A stretch of 38,122 nt of DNA from Pseudomonadaceae bacterium (GTDB lineage Bacteria > Pseudomonadota > Gammaproteobacteria > Pseudomonadales > Pseudomonadaceae). The stretch covers positions 1 through 38,122 of the forward strand of contig JAIERF010000243.1 in the NCBI GenBank assembly GCA_019747075.1. The letters are read 5' to 3'. Shown here piece by piece: positions 19,595 to 27,932 of this stretch. Below the pieces are notes generated by a model. It was not told the DNA's origin. It worked only from the letters and a program-made list of their open reading frames with translations, and did no database searches. How positions within the stretch are numbered: the first letter of the stretch is position 1; the number at the start of each line of letters is the position of its first letter. The position numbers and the translations under genes are program-made.

Positions 19595-20395
19595 ATGCGT
19601 AAATTGCCCACTCTTTCTTGCCGCGCCGTCATCCTGGGCCTCGGTCTGCTGACGGCGGGGCCGCTGTTTGCTGCTCTGGATGAGCCCAGTCATGCGCAGT
19701 TGCGCATGCTCGATAGCCGCCCCGATGCCGCGGGTGAGTTGATTTATCAGGGCGCCACCTATGCCCAGGATCGACCCGGCCAGCCGCCGCTCTTTCGCTA
19801 TGAGCGCCGCGTACAAGAGGGCGCCGAAGGTCTGCTCGCCACCCACTTAACCCGCGAGCCCGATGGGCGGCTGATCATCGTCGAGTCGGCACAGGTCGCG
19901 GCAGACTATGCCCTGCACGTGTTTACGGTGATTAATCAGCAGAACGACTTCAGCGGTTCGGTGCACGTCAGTGCCGATGGTCGTCACCTGCGCTACCGGT
20001 TGTACGAGCAGGGGCAGTGGAGCAGTGCTGAGGAGGAGGTCAGCAGTCCCGTGCTCAGCGGGCCGTCGTTACACGGATTTATTTACCAGCATTGGGCCGT
20101 ATTGGTGGCCGGACAGCGCTTGCCTGTGCGCTTTATCGTGCTGCGCGAAAAACAGACTTACGGTTTCACTGTGCGCTACGACGGCAGCGTTGACGGACAG
20201 GCTCACTTTTCGTTGAGTCCCAGTAGTTTCTGGGTCGGTCTGGTAGTTGCGCCCTTGCGGCTGACCTTCAGTGCTGCGGATAAGACCCTGTTGCGCTACG
20301 AAGGGCGCGTGCCGCCGCAGCAGACGGTGGTAGGCAAACATGAAGTGTTGGATGCACGCGTTGAGTATTCGAGCGTGGCCGCGAGTTATCGCTAG
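19595..20395 (+). CDS. Exported protein of unknown function
   Basis: 266-residue protein with a clear signal peptide (about 1-26, cleaved after LFA). The mature part looks mainly beta-stranded, without cysteines beyond the leader, without transmembrane segments apart from a short hydrophobic stretch near the C terminus (WVGLVVAPLRL). I do not recognise a domain. ATG at 19595 has GGAGG five bases upstream; the frame continues open to 19511 without a better start. It is convergent with the LysR gene, seven bases apart. Confidence 0.75.
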   Translation: MRKLPTLSCRAVILGLGLLTAGPLFAALDEPSHAQLRMLDSRPDAAGELIYQGATYAQDRPGQPPLFRYERRVQEGAEGLLATHLTREPDGRLIIVESAQVAADYALHVFTVINQQNDFSGSVHVSADGRHLRYRLYEQGQWSSAEEEVSSPVLSGPSLHGFIYQHWAVLVAGQRLPVRFIVLREKQTYGFTVRYDGSVDGQAHFSLSPSSFWVGLVVAPLRLTFSAADKTLLRYEGRVPPQQTVVGKHEVLDARVEYSSVAASYR

Positions 20396-20402
20396 GCGCT
20401 GA

Positions 20403-21344
20403 TCAGAGTGCGCCGCTGAGCCAGGGATCGTTGCGATTTCCACCGAATGTCTGCAGGAGGAAATCGATAAATACTCGGCTGCGCGCGGGGACGTATTTAC
20501 GTGTGGGCATGGCCACGTAGAGGTTCAGCGTAGTGCCGCGCCAGTCTGGGAGGAGTCTCTGCAGGCGCCCTTCGCGGAGCGCTTGAGCGCTGACAAACGA
20601 TGGCAAACCGGCCACACCCAGGCCGGCCAAGGCAGCCGCAAGGATCAGTTCAATCTGTGGCGTGGCCAGCACTGTGGGCGGTAGCGCCAGGCGGATGCTG
20701 TCGTTGGCCTGGCCGTCGGATGTCTGGCGGTACAGCGTTAGCTCGCGGCGCACGGCGCCGACGGCGGGCAGCAGGCCGGCGTGCTGGAGCAGGTCCTGGG
20801 GTTGTTGCGGGCAACCGTGGCGAGCCAGGTAGTCCGGCGCGGCGCAGATAATGAATGAGGAACAGGCCAGTGGTCGCACAATAAAGTCGCCCTGCAAGCC
20901 TTGTTCGCCGATCGACAGGATCGACACGTCAAAGTTCTCATCGGCAACCTCGACGGCTCCTGGGCTGCTTATTTCCAGTTGGATGTCCGGGTACTGCCGA
21001 TAAAACTCGGGCAGCTGGCGCGCCAGTTGGTGTCCCGCAAAGGCCGGCGGGCAGAGGATTCGCAGGGTTCCGCTGGGGCGCTCTGTGGCGGCGCCGGCGA
21101 GGGCGTCGGCGTCATCCAATTCGGCAAGAATCAACCGTGCGCGCGGTAAGTAAGTTGCGCCAATCTCCGTTAACGCCAGACGTCGGCTGCTGCGGTTGAG
21201 TAGGCGAGCACCCAGGTGCTGCTCCAGGTCGGCAATCGCGCGGGTTACCACGGCCGGGGCAAGGTCCAGGGCGCGGGCCGCGGCGGCAAAACTACCGGAG
21301 GAGATGACCTGGGTAAAAATGCGCAGCGAACGCAGTTGATCCAT
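20403..21344 (-). CDS. LysR-family transcriptional regulator
   Basis: 313-residue LTTR: N-terminal winged helix-turn-helix (about 5-62, LRIFTQVISSGSFAAAARALDLAPAVVTRAI) and a type-2 periplasmic-binding-like effector domain (about 90-295), closest in style to the AaeR/DsdC-like CrgA subgroup. ATG at 21344 has GGAG upstream; an in-frame start at 21368 is less likely. Its target is not evident; the divergent neighbour is a PauB-like oxidase 423 bp away, a usual target position, but the gap is long. Confidence 0.93.
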   Translation of the reverse strand: MDQLRSLRIFTQVISSGSFAAAARALDLAPAVVTRAIADLEQHLGARLLNRSSRRLALTEIGATYLPRARLILAELDDADALAGAATERPSGTLRILCPPAFAGHQLARQLPEFYRQYPDIQLEISSPGAVEVADENFDVSILSIGEQGLQGDFIVRPLACSSFIICAAPDYLARHGCPQQPQDLLQHAGLLPAVGAVRRELTLYRQTSDGQANDSIRLALPPTVLATPQIELILAAALAGLGVAGLPSFVSAQALREGRLQRLLPDWRGTTLNLYVAMPTRKYVPARSRVFIDFLLQTFGGNRNDPWLSGAL

Positions 21345-21767
21345 CAGGTTTGCTCCGCAGGTGTACACCGGTAGTGGGTGCTGGTTTTGGGTAGCCAGAG
21401 TGCCGAGATTTTCTGCGCTTGGCGAATGCTGGCTGAACAGTGCAGGTCAATGTTTAGCAATATCAAAACTAAGCGTAGATAAAACTGGATTTAACTCGGT
21501 GAATGCCCGTGTGAGTCTGTGCGACATGAATTGCGAACGGCGTTTTTCTTTGGGCAAGTCGCCCGTCAGCGGCTTGTCTGCTCATATTCCTGCAGCCTTC
21601 TGGGCGCTTTGGCATTGTCGCCACGCGCGGCCACCAGACGGGGCGTTTTAGTCGTGTGCACTGCTTCAGGTTTCGTCCCTGGCCGTTGTCACGTGGCCCA
21701 ATGATCTCGCCTGACCTTTTGCTGTAATCGCTCAGCCTCTCTGCGCTGAGCCAACAAGGAATACACC
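21345..21767. other. 423-bp intergenic region, no gene seen
   Basis: Between the divergent LysR and PauB-like genes. It contains a moderately AT-rich stretch (about 21450-21500) that could hold regulator or promoter sites, but I find no convincing -35/-10 pair, no ORF with a ribosome site and no repeat. Confidence 0.6.
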
Positions 21768-23081
21768 ATGACCGCTGCCCTGAAACCCGTGATTGCCGCC
21801 GCCGAACGCTGCCCGTCCTATTACAGTGCCACCCTCAATAGCGAAACCGATTACCCAACGGTGCAGGGCACGGTGCAGGTTGACGTGGCCATCATCGGCG
21901 GCGGCTTTACCGGCGTGGCCACGGCGGTGGAGCTGGCCGAGCGTGGGCTGAAAGTGGCGATCATCGAGGCCAATAAGATTGGTTGGGGTGCCACGGGGCG
22001 CAACGGCGGCCAGGTCACTGGCAGCCTGTCTGGCGAAGAGGCCATGCACAAACAGATGAGCAAGACCCTGGGCCAGGACGTCGATGACTTCATTTGGAAT
22101 CTGCGCTGGCGTGGTCACGACATCATCAAGAGCCGGGTGGCCAAGTACGGCATCCAGTGCGACCTCAAGCACGGTCACCTGCACGCGGCGATGAAGCCTG
22201 TGCACATGAACGAGCTGAACGCGTCCTACGAGGAAGCCGTACGCCGCGGCATGGGTGATCAAGTCACCCTGTTGGACGCCCAAGGCGTGCGCAATCACCT
22301 GCAGAGTGACCTGTATTGCGGCGCGATCAAGAACACCCGCAACATGCACTTGCACCCGTTGAACCTGTGCATCGGCGAGGCTAAAGCCGCCGAGAGCCTG
22401 GGCGCGCTGATCTTCGAACACTCCGAAGTGCTGGACATTGTGCATGGCGCCAACCCGGCGGTAATTACCGCTCAGGGCCGCGTCGAAGCCAAGCAGGTGA
22501 TGCTGGCCGGCGACGTTTACCACAAGCTCGAACGCAAGCAGCTCAAGGGCATGATTTTCCCGGCCATGGGCGGCATCGTCACCACCAAGCCGCTGGGCGA
22601 CCTGGCCAAGCAACTCAATCCGCAGGACCTGGCGGTGTACGACTGCCGCTTCGTGCTCGACTACTACCGCATGACTGCCGACGGCCGTCTGCTGTTTGGC
22701 GGCGGTGCCAACTACTCCGGCCGTGATTCGCGCGATATCGCCGCCGAGTTGCGCCCGTGCATTGAACGCACTTTTCCGGCGCTGAAAGGCGTGGAAATCG
22801 ACTTCCAGTGGAGCTGCGCGATGGGCATCGTGATGAATCGCATCCCGCAGCTGGGCAAGCTCTCGGACAACGTCTGGTACTGCCAGGGCTACTCCGGCCA
22901 TGGCGTCGCTACCACTCACATCATGGGTGAGATCATGGCCAACGCCATGACTGGCACTCTGGAGAAGTTCGACACCTTCGCCGCCTGCAAGCACATCAAA
23001 GTGCCGATGGGCGACGTGTTCGGCAACCCGATGCTGGCGGTCGGCATGTGGTACTACGGCATGCTTGAACACCTGCGTTGA
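21768..23081 (+). CDS. FAD-dependent oxidase, PuuB/PauB-like (gamma-glutamylputrescine oxidase family)
   Basis: 437-residue DAO-fold flavoprotein with the N-terminal FAD motif VAIIGGGFTGVATAVELAERG (about 42-62), the WGATGRNGGQV stretch that follows in this family, and the C-terminal QGYSGHGVATT FAD loop. PauB/PuuB enzymes oxidise gamma-glutamylated polyamines; Pseudomonas carries several paralogues, and the sequence alone does not show which amine this one uses. ATG at 21768 follows AAGGA. No polyamine glutamyl ligase or aldehyde dehydrogenase is adjacent. Confidence 0.88.
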   Translation: MTAALKPVIAAAERCPSYYSATLNSETDYPTVQGTVQVDVAIIGGGFTGVATAVELAERGLKVAIIEANKIGWGATGRNGGQVTGSLSGEEAMHKQMSKTLGQDVDDFIWNLRWRGHDIIKSRVAKYGIQCDLKHGHLHAAMKPVHMNELNASYEEAVRRGMGDQVTLLDAQGVRNHLQSDLYCGAIKNTRNMHLHPLNLCIGEAKAAESLGALIFEHSEVLDIVHGANPAVITAQGRVEAKQVMLAGDVYHKLERKQLKGMIFPAMGGIVTTKPLGDLAKQLNPQDLAVYDCRFVLDYYRMTADGRLLFGGGANYSGRDSRDIAAELRPCIERTFPALKGVEIDFQWSCAMGIVMNRIPQLGKLSDNVWYCQGYSGHGVATTHIMGEIMANAMTGTLEKFDTFAACKHIKVPMGDVFGNPMLAVGMWYYGMLEHLR

Positions 23082-23089
23082 TGGCGACT

Positions 23090-23112
23090 GGAACCGCCCT
23101 TACGGTGGTTCC
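23090..23112 (+). terminator. Hairpin after the PauB-like gene
   Basis: A 9-bp stem GGAACCGCC / GGTGGTTCC (one G-U pair) with a 5-base loop, starting nine bases after the stop codon; followed by TTTTG rather than a long T-tract. Confidence 0.5.
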
Positions 23113-23121
23113 GCAGATTTT

Positions 23122-23178
23122 GCAGAAGGGGCTTTAGCCGCGACGCTCACCGGGCGTCGCCGTTAAAGCCCTTTCTGC
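23122..23178. repeat. Long imperfect palindrome (26-bp arms), REP-like
   Basis: Arms 23122-23147 and 23153-23178 pair at all but one position if G-U pairs are allowed, around a 5-base loop. The inner part (GGCTTTAGCCGCGACG) is like the GC-rich core of Pseudomonas extragenic palindromes. It lies just after the PauB-like gene hairpin and before a promoterless-looking short gap to the next gene. It may be a REP-type element, a terminator, or both. Confidence 0.7.
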
Positions 23179-23259
23179 GTTTAGATCGTCGCGTTGATTC
23201 GACCTGCGTCGCCCCAGCCCCTATCATGCTCGCCCGGTTTTCTTAGGCGGCGCACGGTT

Positions 23260-23616
23260 ATGACCACTCCTTCCTTGCTGGACATTCTCCAGTCCACCGA
23301 CATGCTCGAAATCAACGGCCTGCACGCTTGGGAGTTTGTCCTTGCGCCGCAAGCCTTGGTCGTGGCCCACGCTGCACTGGCAGCAGGGCAGGGCGGCGAT
23401 GCTGAACAGTTGTTGTTGCAGATCGAGTGCATGGACGGGCGCACCCGCCGGGTGTGGAAATTCAGCAGCGCCGCGGTGCTGGCGGCCACATTTGATGACG
23501 CCAGCCAGTGCTGGAGCCTCAACGATGCAGACGGCGTGCAGCAGCTGAATTGCCTGAGCGCTATCTCGGCCAGTGCCGACGACGAACTGGACGATGAGCC
23601 TGCTGCCAATGCCTGA
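23260..23616 (+). CDS. Small conserved Pseudomonas protein (DUF5629-like)
   Basis: 118-residue acidic soluble protein, start MTTPSLLDILQSTDMLEING. I recall a Pseudomonas family of this look listed as DUF5629; no function is known. The ATG at 23260 is chosen over upstream in-frame codons because the preceding residues are not conserved-looking and GGCGG lies upstream. The pseudouridine synthase start overlaps its end by 23 bp, suggesting translational coupling. Confidence 0.72.
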   Translation: MTTPSLLDILQSTDMLEINGLHAWEFVLAPQALVVAHAALAAGQGGDAEQLLLQIECMDGRTRRVWKFSSAAVLAATFDDASQCWSLNDADGVQQLNCLSAISASADDELDDEPAANA

Positions 23617-24490
23617 AGCCCTGGCGCGGCGCAGCACCCTGCATTTGCCCCAAGGTGATTGGGCGACGGTGCTCGATTGCCTGTGCGCGCACTTTCCGGC
23701 GATCAGTCGCGAGGTCTGGCTCGACCGCATGGCCCGTGGTCGCGTGCTGGATGCCGAGCAGCAGCCAGTTGGGGCCGAGCACGCTTACAAGGTCGGCTTG
23801 CGCATCCACTATTTTCGCGAAGTGCCGAGCGAAATCGTGGTGCCCTTTGTCGAAACCATTCTGTATGCCGATGAGCACCTGGTGGTGGCCGACAAGCCGC
23901 ATTTTCTACCGGTCACGCCCTCTGGCGGCTACGTTGAGCAAACCTTGTTGGCTCGGCTGGTGCGCCGTTTGGGCAATCCGCAGTTGGTGCCCATTCACCG
24001 CATTGACCGGCTGACAGCGGGGCTGGTGCTGTTCTCGGCCAACCCTGCCAGTCGCGACGCCTATCAGGCGCTGTTTCGTGACCGGCAGATCGATAAATCC
24101 TACGAAGCCATTGCCCCAGCGCTGCCTGATGTGGACTTTCCCTTATTGCGCCACACGCGCCTGGGGCCGGCCGAGCCGTTCTTTCGCATGCAGGAAGTGG
24201 CCGGCACGCCGAACAGCGAAACCCGTATCGAGGTCCGTGAAGTGCAGGGCGGCTTGTGCCGCTATGGCCTGTACCCGGTGACCGGCAAGAAGCACCAATT
24301 GCGCGTGCACCTGGCCGCCCTCGGCGCCGGGATCTGCAACGACCCCTTCTACCCGCACCTGATCGCCGCCAGCGATGCGCAGGACGATTACGCCAAGCCG
24401 CTGAAGTTACTGGCTCAAGAGCTCAGTTTTGTCGATCCGCTTAGTGGCGAAACGCGCCGGTTCAAGAGCCAGCTGACGCTGGACTGGTAA
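23594..24490 (+). CDS. RluA-family pseudouridine synthase
   Basis: 298-residue enzyme converting uridine to pseudouridine in RNA. The catalytic motif HRIDRLTAGLVLF contains the essential Asp (about D138); the upstream DKPHFLPVTPSGG and the C-terminal GKKHQLRVHLAALG motifs are typical of the RluA clan. No S4 domain. The target (rRNA or tRNA) cannot be assigned. Start uncertain between ATG 23594 and ATG 23609; I kept the first. Confidence 0.92.
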   Translation: MSLLPMPEALARRSTLHLPQGDWATVLDCLCAHFPAISREVWLDRMARGRVLDAEQQPVGAEHAYKVGLRIHYFREVPSEIVVPFVETILYADEHLVVADKPHFLPVTPSGGYVEQTLLARLVRRLGNPQLVPIHRIDRLTAGLVLFSANPASRDAYQALFRDRQIDKSYEAIAPALPDVDFPLLRHTRLGPAEPFFRMQEVAGTPNSETRIEVREVQGGLCRYGLYPVTGKKHQLRVHLAALGAGICNDPFYPHLIAASDAQDDYAKPLKLLAQELSFVDPLSGETRRFKSQLTLDW

Positions 24491-24492
24491 AC

Positions 24493-24543
24493 CGTAGCCC
24501 GGGGATATGTGGCGCGCGCTTCGCGGATGGCATCTGGGCTACG
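24493..24543. repeat. REP-like palindrome (CGTAGCCCGG type)
   Basis: Outer arms CGTAGCCCGG (24493-24502) and CTGGGCTACG (24534-24543) pair with one G-U, with a partly self-complementary GC-rich interior. It resembles the CGTAGCCCGG...GGGCTACG extragenic palindromes common in Pseudomonas. It lies between the convergent pseudouridine synthase and FMN reductase genes. Confidence 0.7.
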
Positions 24544-24557
24544 ACGTGAGTCGTGGC

Positions 24558-25091
24558 TCAACCAATAAATTGGATGAAATCGGCCAGGTGCCGCTTGATC
24601 CGCGCCTGGCTGGGCTCGTCGACCAGGCTCAGGTGTTCATCAAATTTCTGCTCGACGCCGGCAATCATCATCTCGTGGCACATATGGATGCGCGACAGCG
24701 TGGAGTCGAACACCAGCTTTAGGTGCGCCTGGGCCCTGGCACCGCCCACCGGGCTGTTGGCCTGGGTGATAAAGGTCACCGGTTTGTCTTTCAGCGGCGA
24801 CTTGAACGCCGGGCGCGAGGCCCAGTCGATTGCGTTCTTCAGCACCGCCGGGATGCTGTGGTTGTACTCGGGGCTGCAGACGATCAGCGCGTCGGCGGCA
24901 CTGACCTGCTGGAGAAAATCCACAATGACCTGTGGGCGCTGCTCGCCGGCCAGGTCTTCGCTGTAGAACGGCAGTTGCAGCAGGTCGGGGCTGACGTGCT
25001 GATGCTCGGGCAGTTGCTCGGCAATAAAACGCAGCAGTGCCTGGGAGTAGCTGCGGCGGTGGAAGCTGCCAGAGAGCAGAAGAATGTTCAT
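24558..25091 (-). CDS. NADPH-dependent FMN reductase family protein
   Basis: 177-residue flavodoxin-like protein with the phosphate-binding loop SGSFHRRSYS (about 7-16) and the family signature SPEYNHSIPAVLKNAIDW (about 72-89). Members reduce flavin, azo dyes, quinones or chromate with NAD(P)H; the substrate is not clear. ATG at 25091 gives the usual N terminus MNILLLSGS; an in-frame ATG at 25103 is possible, and neither has a strong ribosome site. A perfect palindrome (25146-25157) lies upstream. Confidence 0.88.
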   Translation of the reverse strand: MNILLLSGSFHRRSYSQALLRFIAEQLPEHQHVSPDLLQLPFYSEDLAGEQRPQVIVDFLQQVSAADALIVCSPEYNHSIPAVLKNAIDWASRPAFKSPLKDKPVTFITQANSPVGGARAQAHLKLVFDSTLSRIHMCHEMMIAGVEQKFDEHLSLVDEPSQARIKRHLADFIQFIG

Positions 25092-25177
25092 GGCGATGCT
25101 CATCAGGATGAAATTGAACCCAAGCACCATCGACAAGGCGATGTGCCCGTTAACGGGTGTGGCGTAAGTGTTCCTCT

Positions 25178-25223
25178 GTAGGGCGGCTTCAGCTGCGAAT
25201 TTTGCGGATAAATACGCTCCTAC
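25178..25223. repeat. Degenerate REP-like palindrome (GTAGGAGCG type)
   Basis: GTAGGGCG at 25178-25185 and CGCTCCTAC at 25215-25223 are inverted (one base missing on the left arm), with GGCTTCAGCTGCG and GCGGATAAA between. This has the form of Pseudomonas REP sequences. It marks the last housekeeping-type DNA before the exosortase island. Confidence 0.7.
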
Positions 25224-25261
25224 CAACGCTCAGTCTCGCCTGCCGCGTATAACGTGGATAC

Positions 25262-25305
25262 CCCCAACAATAAACCCGGCAAAAGTGCCGGGTTTATTGT
25301 TGGGG
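25262..25305. terminator. Strong bidirectional hairpin terminator, perfect 20-bp stem
   Basis: Arms 25262-25281 and 25286-25305 are perfectly complementary with loop AAAG; the stem holds AATAAACCCGGCA and its complement TGCCGGGTTTATT. It lies 80 bp after the EpsD-type gene stop (which reads leftward) and isolates the exosortase operon from the FMN reductase gene. Confidence 0.88.
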
Positions 25306-25385
25306 CTTGGGTGGTGCGGTTGCACCTCAGTCAGCGCAACAGCTGCAGGCGGTTGAGCGTGCTACTGAACGCTGGATCTGCAGTT

Positions 25386-26222
25386 TTACTGAGGCTTCAA
25401 TTTGCTGTCTAGGTAGGTGATTTCTGCGGTTTTTCGCAGTCCAGCAACGGCACTTCCCATGGCCTGGTTTCTCCGCTGGTTTAACAGCAGGTTGCTGATG
25501 AGGGGCTTGGCTGTTTCCAGATCGATAGGTGCCTTTTGGATCTGGGTGATTTCGACCATCGACAGTCCAAGGTTGTTTTCCACGGCCAGTGTTTCGCCGG
25601 GTTTCACATACGACAGTTTTATCAGTAAGTCGGGCGGTGTTTGCTCGGCCGCCCGAGTTCCCTTGTTCGTGGTGTATTTTACGGATATGCCAGTCAGCAA
25701 GGCTGCAGCTTCATCGAGTGTCTTACTGGCTTTCAGCTTTTCAGCAACAGCGGCAAAATCAGGCGTTTGTGCCGGAAGGAGTAACTCACGGTATTCATAA
25801 ATATTGCGCAAGGCGAAGATATTGGGATTGAGGTCGTAATAGTTGCTGATCTCTTGATCGCTTGGTTTTCCAACGGCACTGGCAATTCTTTCCAGGTAAG
25901 CGCGTGAAAGCACTTCACGTTTTGCCGTCTCCAGCGCCAGCAGGACTTCCGGGCTGCGATCGAGCTTGTCCTCCAGGGCTTTTGCCATCAGCAGTTCTTG
26001 ATCGATCAAGGTCTGCAGCATTTTGCGCTGAGCCTCGGCGATACGTTCAGCTGGAATGTCGCTGGCCTGCCCGAGCAAATGATTCAGCTGATGAACCGAT
26101 ATTTCGCTGTTGTTTACTTGTGCCACCACCTGGGTGGGGGCTGTTGATTTGGCATCAGTCTGGCCGCAGCCAGAGAGCAGCAATAGGCTGCTGGTTAGCA
26201 GTAGGGAGTGAATGGTCTTCAT
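25386..26222 (-). CDS. epsD: EpsD-family peptidyl-prolyl cis-trans isomerase lipoprotein
   Basis: 278-residue SurA/parvulin-like protein. A lipoprotein signal peptide ends in LSGC (C19), then VAQVNNSEISVHQL (N-terminal SurA-type entry), a long helical chaperone region and a degenerate PpiC segment (about 145-245). EpsD proteins accompany XrtB-type exosortases in exopolysaccharide loci and probably help fold exported proteins. ATG at 26222 is chosen because it gives a perfect lipoprotein leader (MKTIHSLLL); ATG 26252 would add ten polar residues ahead of it. Last gene of the PEP-CTERM - xrtB - epsI - epsD set, 38 bp after epsI. Confidence 0.85.
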   Translation of the reverse strand: MKTIHSLLLTSSLLLLSGCGQTDAKSTAPTQVVAQVNNSEISVHQLNHLLGQASDIPAERIAEAQRKMLQTLIDQELLMAKALEDKLDRSPEVLLALETAKREVLSRAYLERIASAVGKPSDQEISNYYDLNPNIFALRNIYEYRELLLPAQTPDFAAVAEKLKASKTLDEAAALLTGISVKYTTNKGTRAAEQTPPDLLIKLSYVKPGETLAVENNLGLSMVEITQIQKAPIDLETAKPLISNLLLNQRRNQAMGSAVAGLRKTAEITYLDSKLKPQ

Positions 26223-26260
26223 GGTTGCTCTACTTATCTCATGGCTGTTCATTGTGCAGT

Positions 26261-26947
26261 TCAGACCCCGGTGAGCTTGGCTTTCCAGCGTGGTGGCAGA
26301 TTGCGCAGCATCTCTGCCGCAAAGGCATCTTGCTCGGCGAAGGACTCTTGATCGCTCAGGCCAAGCGTGGACATGCGAATGATCAGTCCGTCTGGCACGA
26401 TGCCCTGCATGCCATAGCTCAGCGCTGTCAGCTTGGATGCCACTGCGCCGGTAACTGCGCGCTCGCCGACGACAACCCAGTACGTCAGTGGTTCCCGGCG
26501 TTGTGACCGTTGCGCGACCAGTCGTCGTGTCGGCAGGCTGATGTTGTCTTCCAGTGTGGGCGTGCTCGCCATCCGCTGTTCAATCTGAAAACCGCCGGCC
26601 GGGTAGCACACATCAGGGACGTGTAGGTCGTTGCCATAGCTTTGGTCGGCGCCGTAGGCAATCGACAGCATGACGACGTTGCCCGTAGCAGTATTCACAT
26701 AATGGCGGGAAAGCACTTGCTGGTAGATATCGCTGACGGCTGCATTGGCTTGCGGGTTAATGACCTTGACGCCTTCACGTTCATCCATCACCCAGCCACC
26801 TATCCGCTTGGGTATCAGGGTTTCCAGGTTTATCGCTTCGCCCATTTCAGCCATACGCACGGTGGGTCGCGAGTTAGCGGCCAGAAATGCAGTCAGCACT
26901 AGCAGGCATGCCACAAAATATATACGGCGCTGTAGTGCCCCTATCAT
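26261..26947 (-). CDS. epsI: EpsI family protein (exosortase-associated, DUF3485)
   Basis: 228-residue protein with one N-terminal membrane anchor (about 8-25) and a periplasmic EpsI domain holding the conserved DVCYPAGGF motif (C114) and a YWVVVGER strand. EpsI is a constant partner of exosortases, sometimes fused to them (as in the xrtD gene here); its exact role is not settled. Its ATG overlaps the xrtB stop by 4 bases (ATGA type), so translation is coupled to the exosortase. Confidence 0.92.
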   Translation of the reverse strand: MIGALQRRIYFVACLLVLTAFLAANSRPTVRMAEMGEAINLETLIPKRIGGWVMDEREGVKVINPQANAAVSDIYQQVLSRHYVNTATGNVVMLSIAYGADQSYGNDLHVPDVCYPAGGFQIEQRMASTPTLEDNISLPTRRLVAQRSQRREPLTYWVVVGERAVTGAVASKLTALSYGMQGIVPDGLIIRMSTLGLSDQESFAEQDAFAAEMLRNLPPRWKAKLTGV

Positions 26948-27870
26948 GTCAAGGCTCCAGCGTCGGGGCCTGTGCGGATTTTGTTCAGTAGTCGCAGCAT
27001 GCTATCGAGGGCCATGATCAGCAGTAATGCGCTGACGAATAGCACCATCCCGGCGAAGCCGTGAAGAAAACCCTGGCCGGCAGCATCGCCCCAGTAGTAG
27101 GTCACCAGCGTCAGAACCATTACGCGTATGACGTTGGCGGTAAAGGCAATCGGGATAATCGAAACGGCCAGGAAAACATTCCGCAGCAGTGATTCATGGC
27201 GCAACAGATTGAGGTAGAGCAAACCCATCGCTTCAAGAGTGAACAGGGTCTGCAAACCGGCGCAGGCATCCGCCACCATGAGCTGGTAGGGGCCTATCTG
27301 CAGGAGTACGCCTGAGCGGGCAATCGGGTAGTTCAGGGCAAAAAGCACAGTCTCTGCCATATACGAGACGGCGATTTTCATCGGCATGGTTACAGCCGCG
27401 ATGACCAGTCCGGGCATCGGCACCATAAAGCACATGAATAGCAGCGGAAACCACACCGCCCGGAGAGAGCGGGGCCCCAGTACTAGGACGTAGGTGCCTG
27501 CCAGTACCCATACCATGGAGCCCAGCTCCATGAAGGGAATGGATTGTGAACGGCCTACGATGTAGAGCAGCAGTCCGGTCAGCAGTATCAGGCTGCCAGC
27601 CGCCAAGCCAGCCATTGAAGGCGAGGGTGGTTGTTCTGCTGTATGCCAGCCGCAGACCTTGAGCGTGTTAGGCCAGGCGCGGTAGAGCAGCCAGAGGCCA
27701 ATTGCCAGAATCATTGGGCCATGCGCCTGATCGTCAGTGCGCCAAATACCCTGAGCCAAATCCCAGAGGGTGGGCACATATAACAAGGCAAAAGTGGCAG
27801 TCAGCACCAGTGCGGCCAATTGGGCTGGACGCGCGAGACTGAAAAGTGAGTGTTGAATAATTGAATTCAT
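26944..27870 (-). CDS. xrtB: Exosortase, XrtB type
   Basis: 308-residue polytopic inner-membrane protein with about eight hydrophobic segments. The exosortase catalytic triad is complete: C203 in VADACAGLQTLF, R249 in TANVIRVMV and H270 in GFLHGFAG. Exosortases are thought to cleave the PEP-CTERM signal of exported proteins and transfer them. I assign it to the XrtB subgroup because of ADACAGLQTLF, free-standing EpsI and EpsD partners, and the absence of XrtA-type EpsI fusion; a profile search is needed to be sure of the subgroup. Starts 62 bp after the PEP-CTERM gene, beyond a terminator hairpin. Confidence 0.9.
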   Translation of the reverse strand: MNSIIQHSLFSLARPAQLAALVLTATFALLYVPTLWDLAQGIWRTDDQAHGPMILAIGLWLLYRAWPNTLKVCGWHTAEQPPSPSMAGLAAGSLILLTGLLLYIVGRSQSIPFMELGSMVWVLAGTYVLVLGPRSLRAVWFPLLFMCFMVPMPGLVIAAVTMPMKIAVSYMAETVLFALNYPIARSGVLLQIGPYQLMVADACAGLQTLFTLEAMGLLYLNLLRHESLLRNVFLAVSIIPIAFTANVIRVMVLTLVTYYWGDAAGQGFLHGFAGMVLFVSALLLIMALDSMLRLLNKIRTGPDAGALT

Positions 27871-27886
27871 AATTTCGCCGCCAACA

Positions 27887-27917
27887 AAAAAGCGCGATCC
27901 AAAGGAGCGCGCTTTTT
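27887..27917 (-). terminator. Terminator/attenuator between PEP-CTERM gene and xrtB
   Basis: A 10-bp stem AAAAAGCGCG / CGCGCTTTTT with an 11-base loop. Read on the minus strand it follows the PEP-CTERM stop by 15 bases and ends in a T-run. Partial read-through would give much more substrate mRNA than exosortase mRNA from one promoter. Confidence 0.85.
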
Positions 27918-27932
27918 CGAGATTGCTACCAA

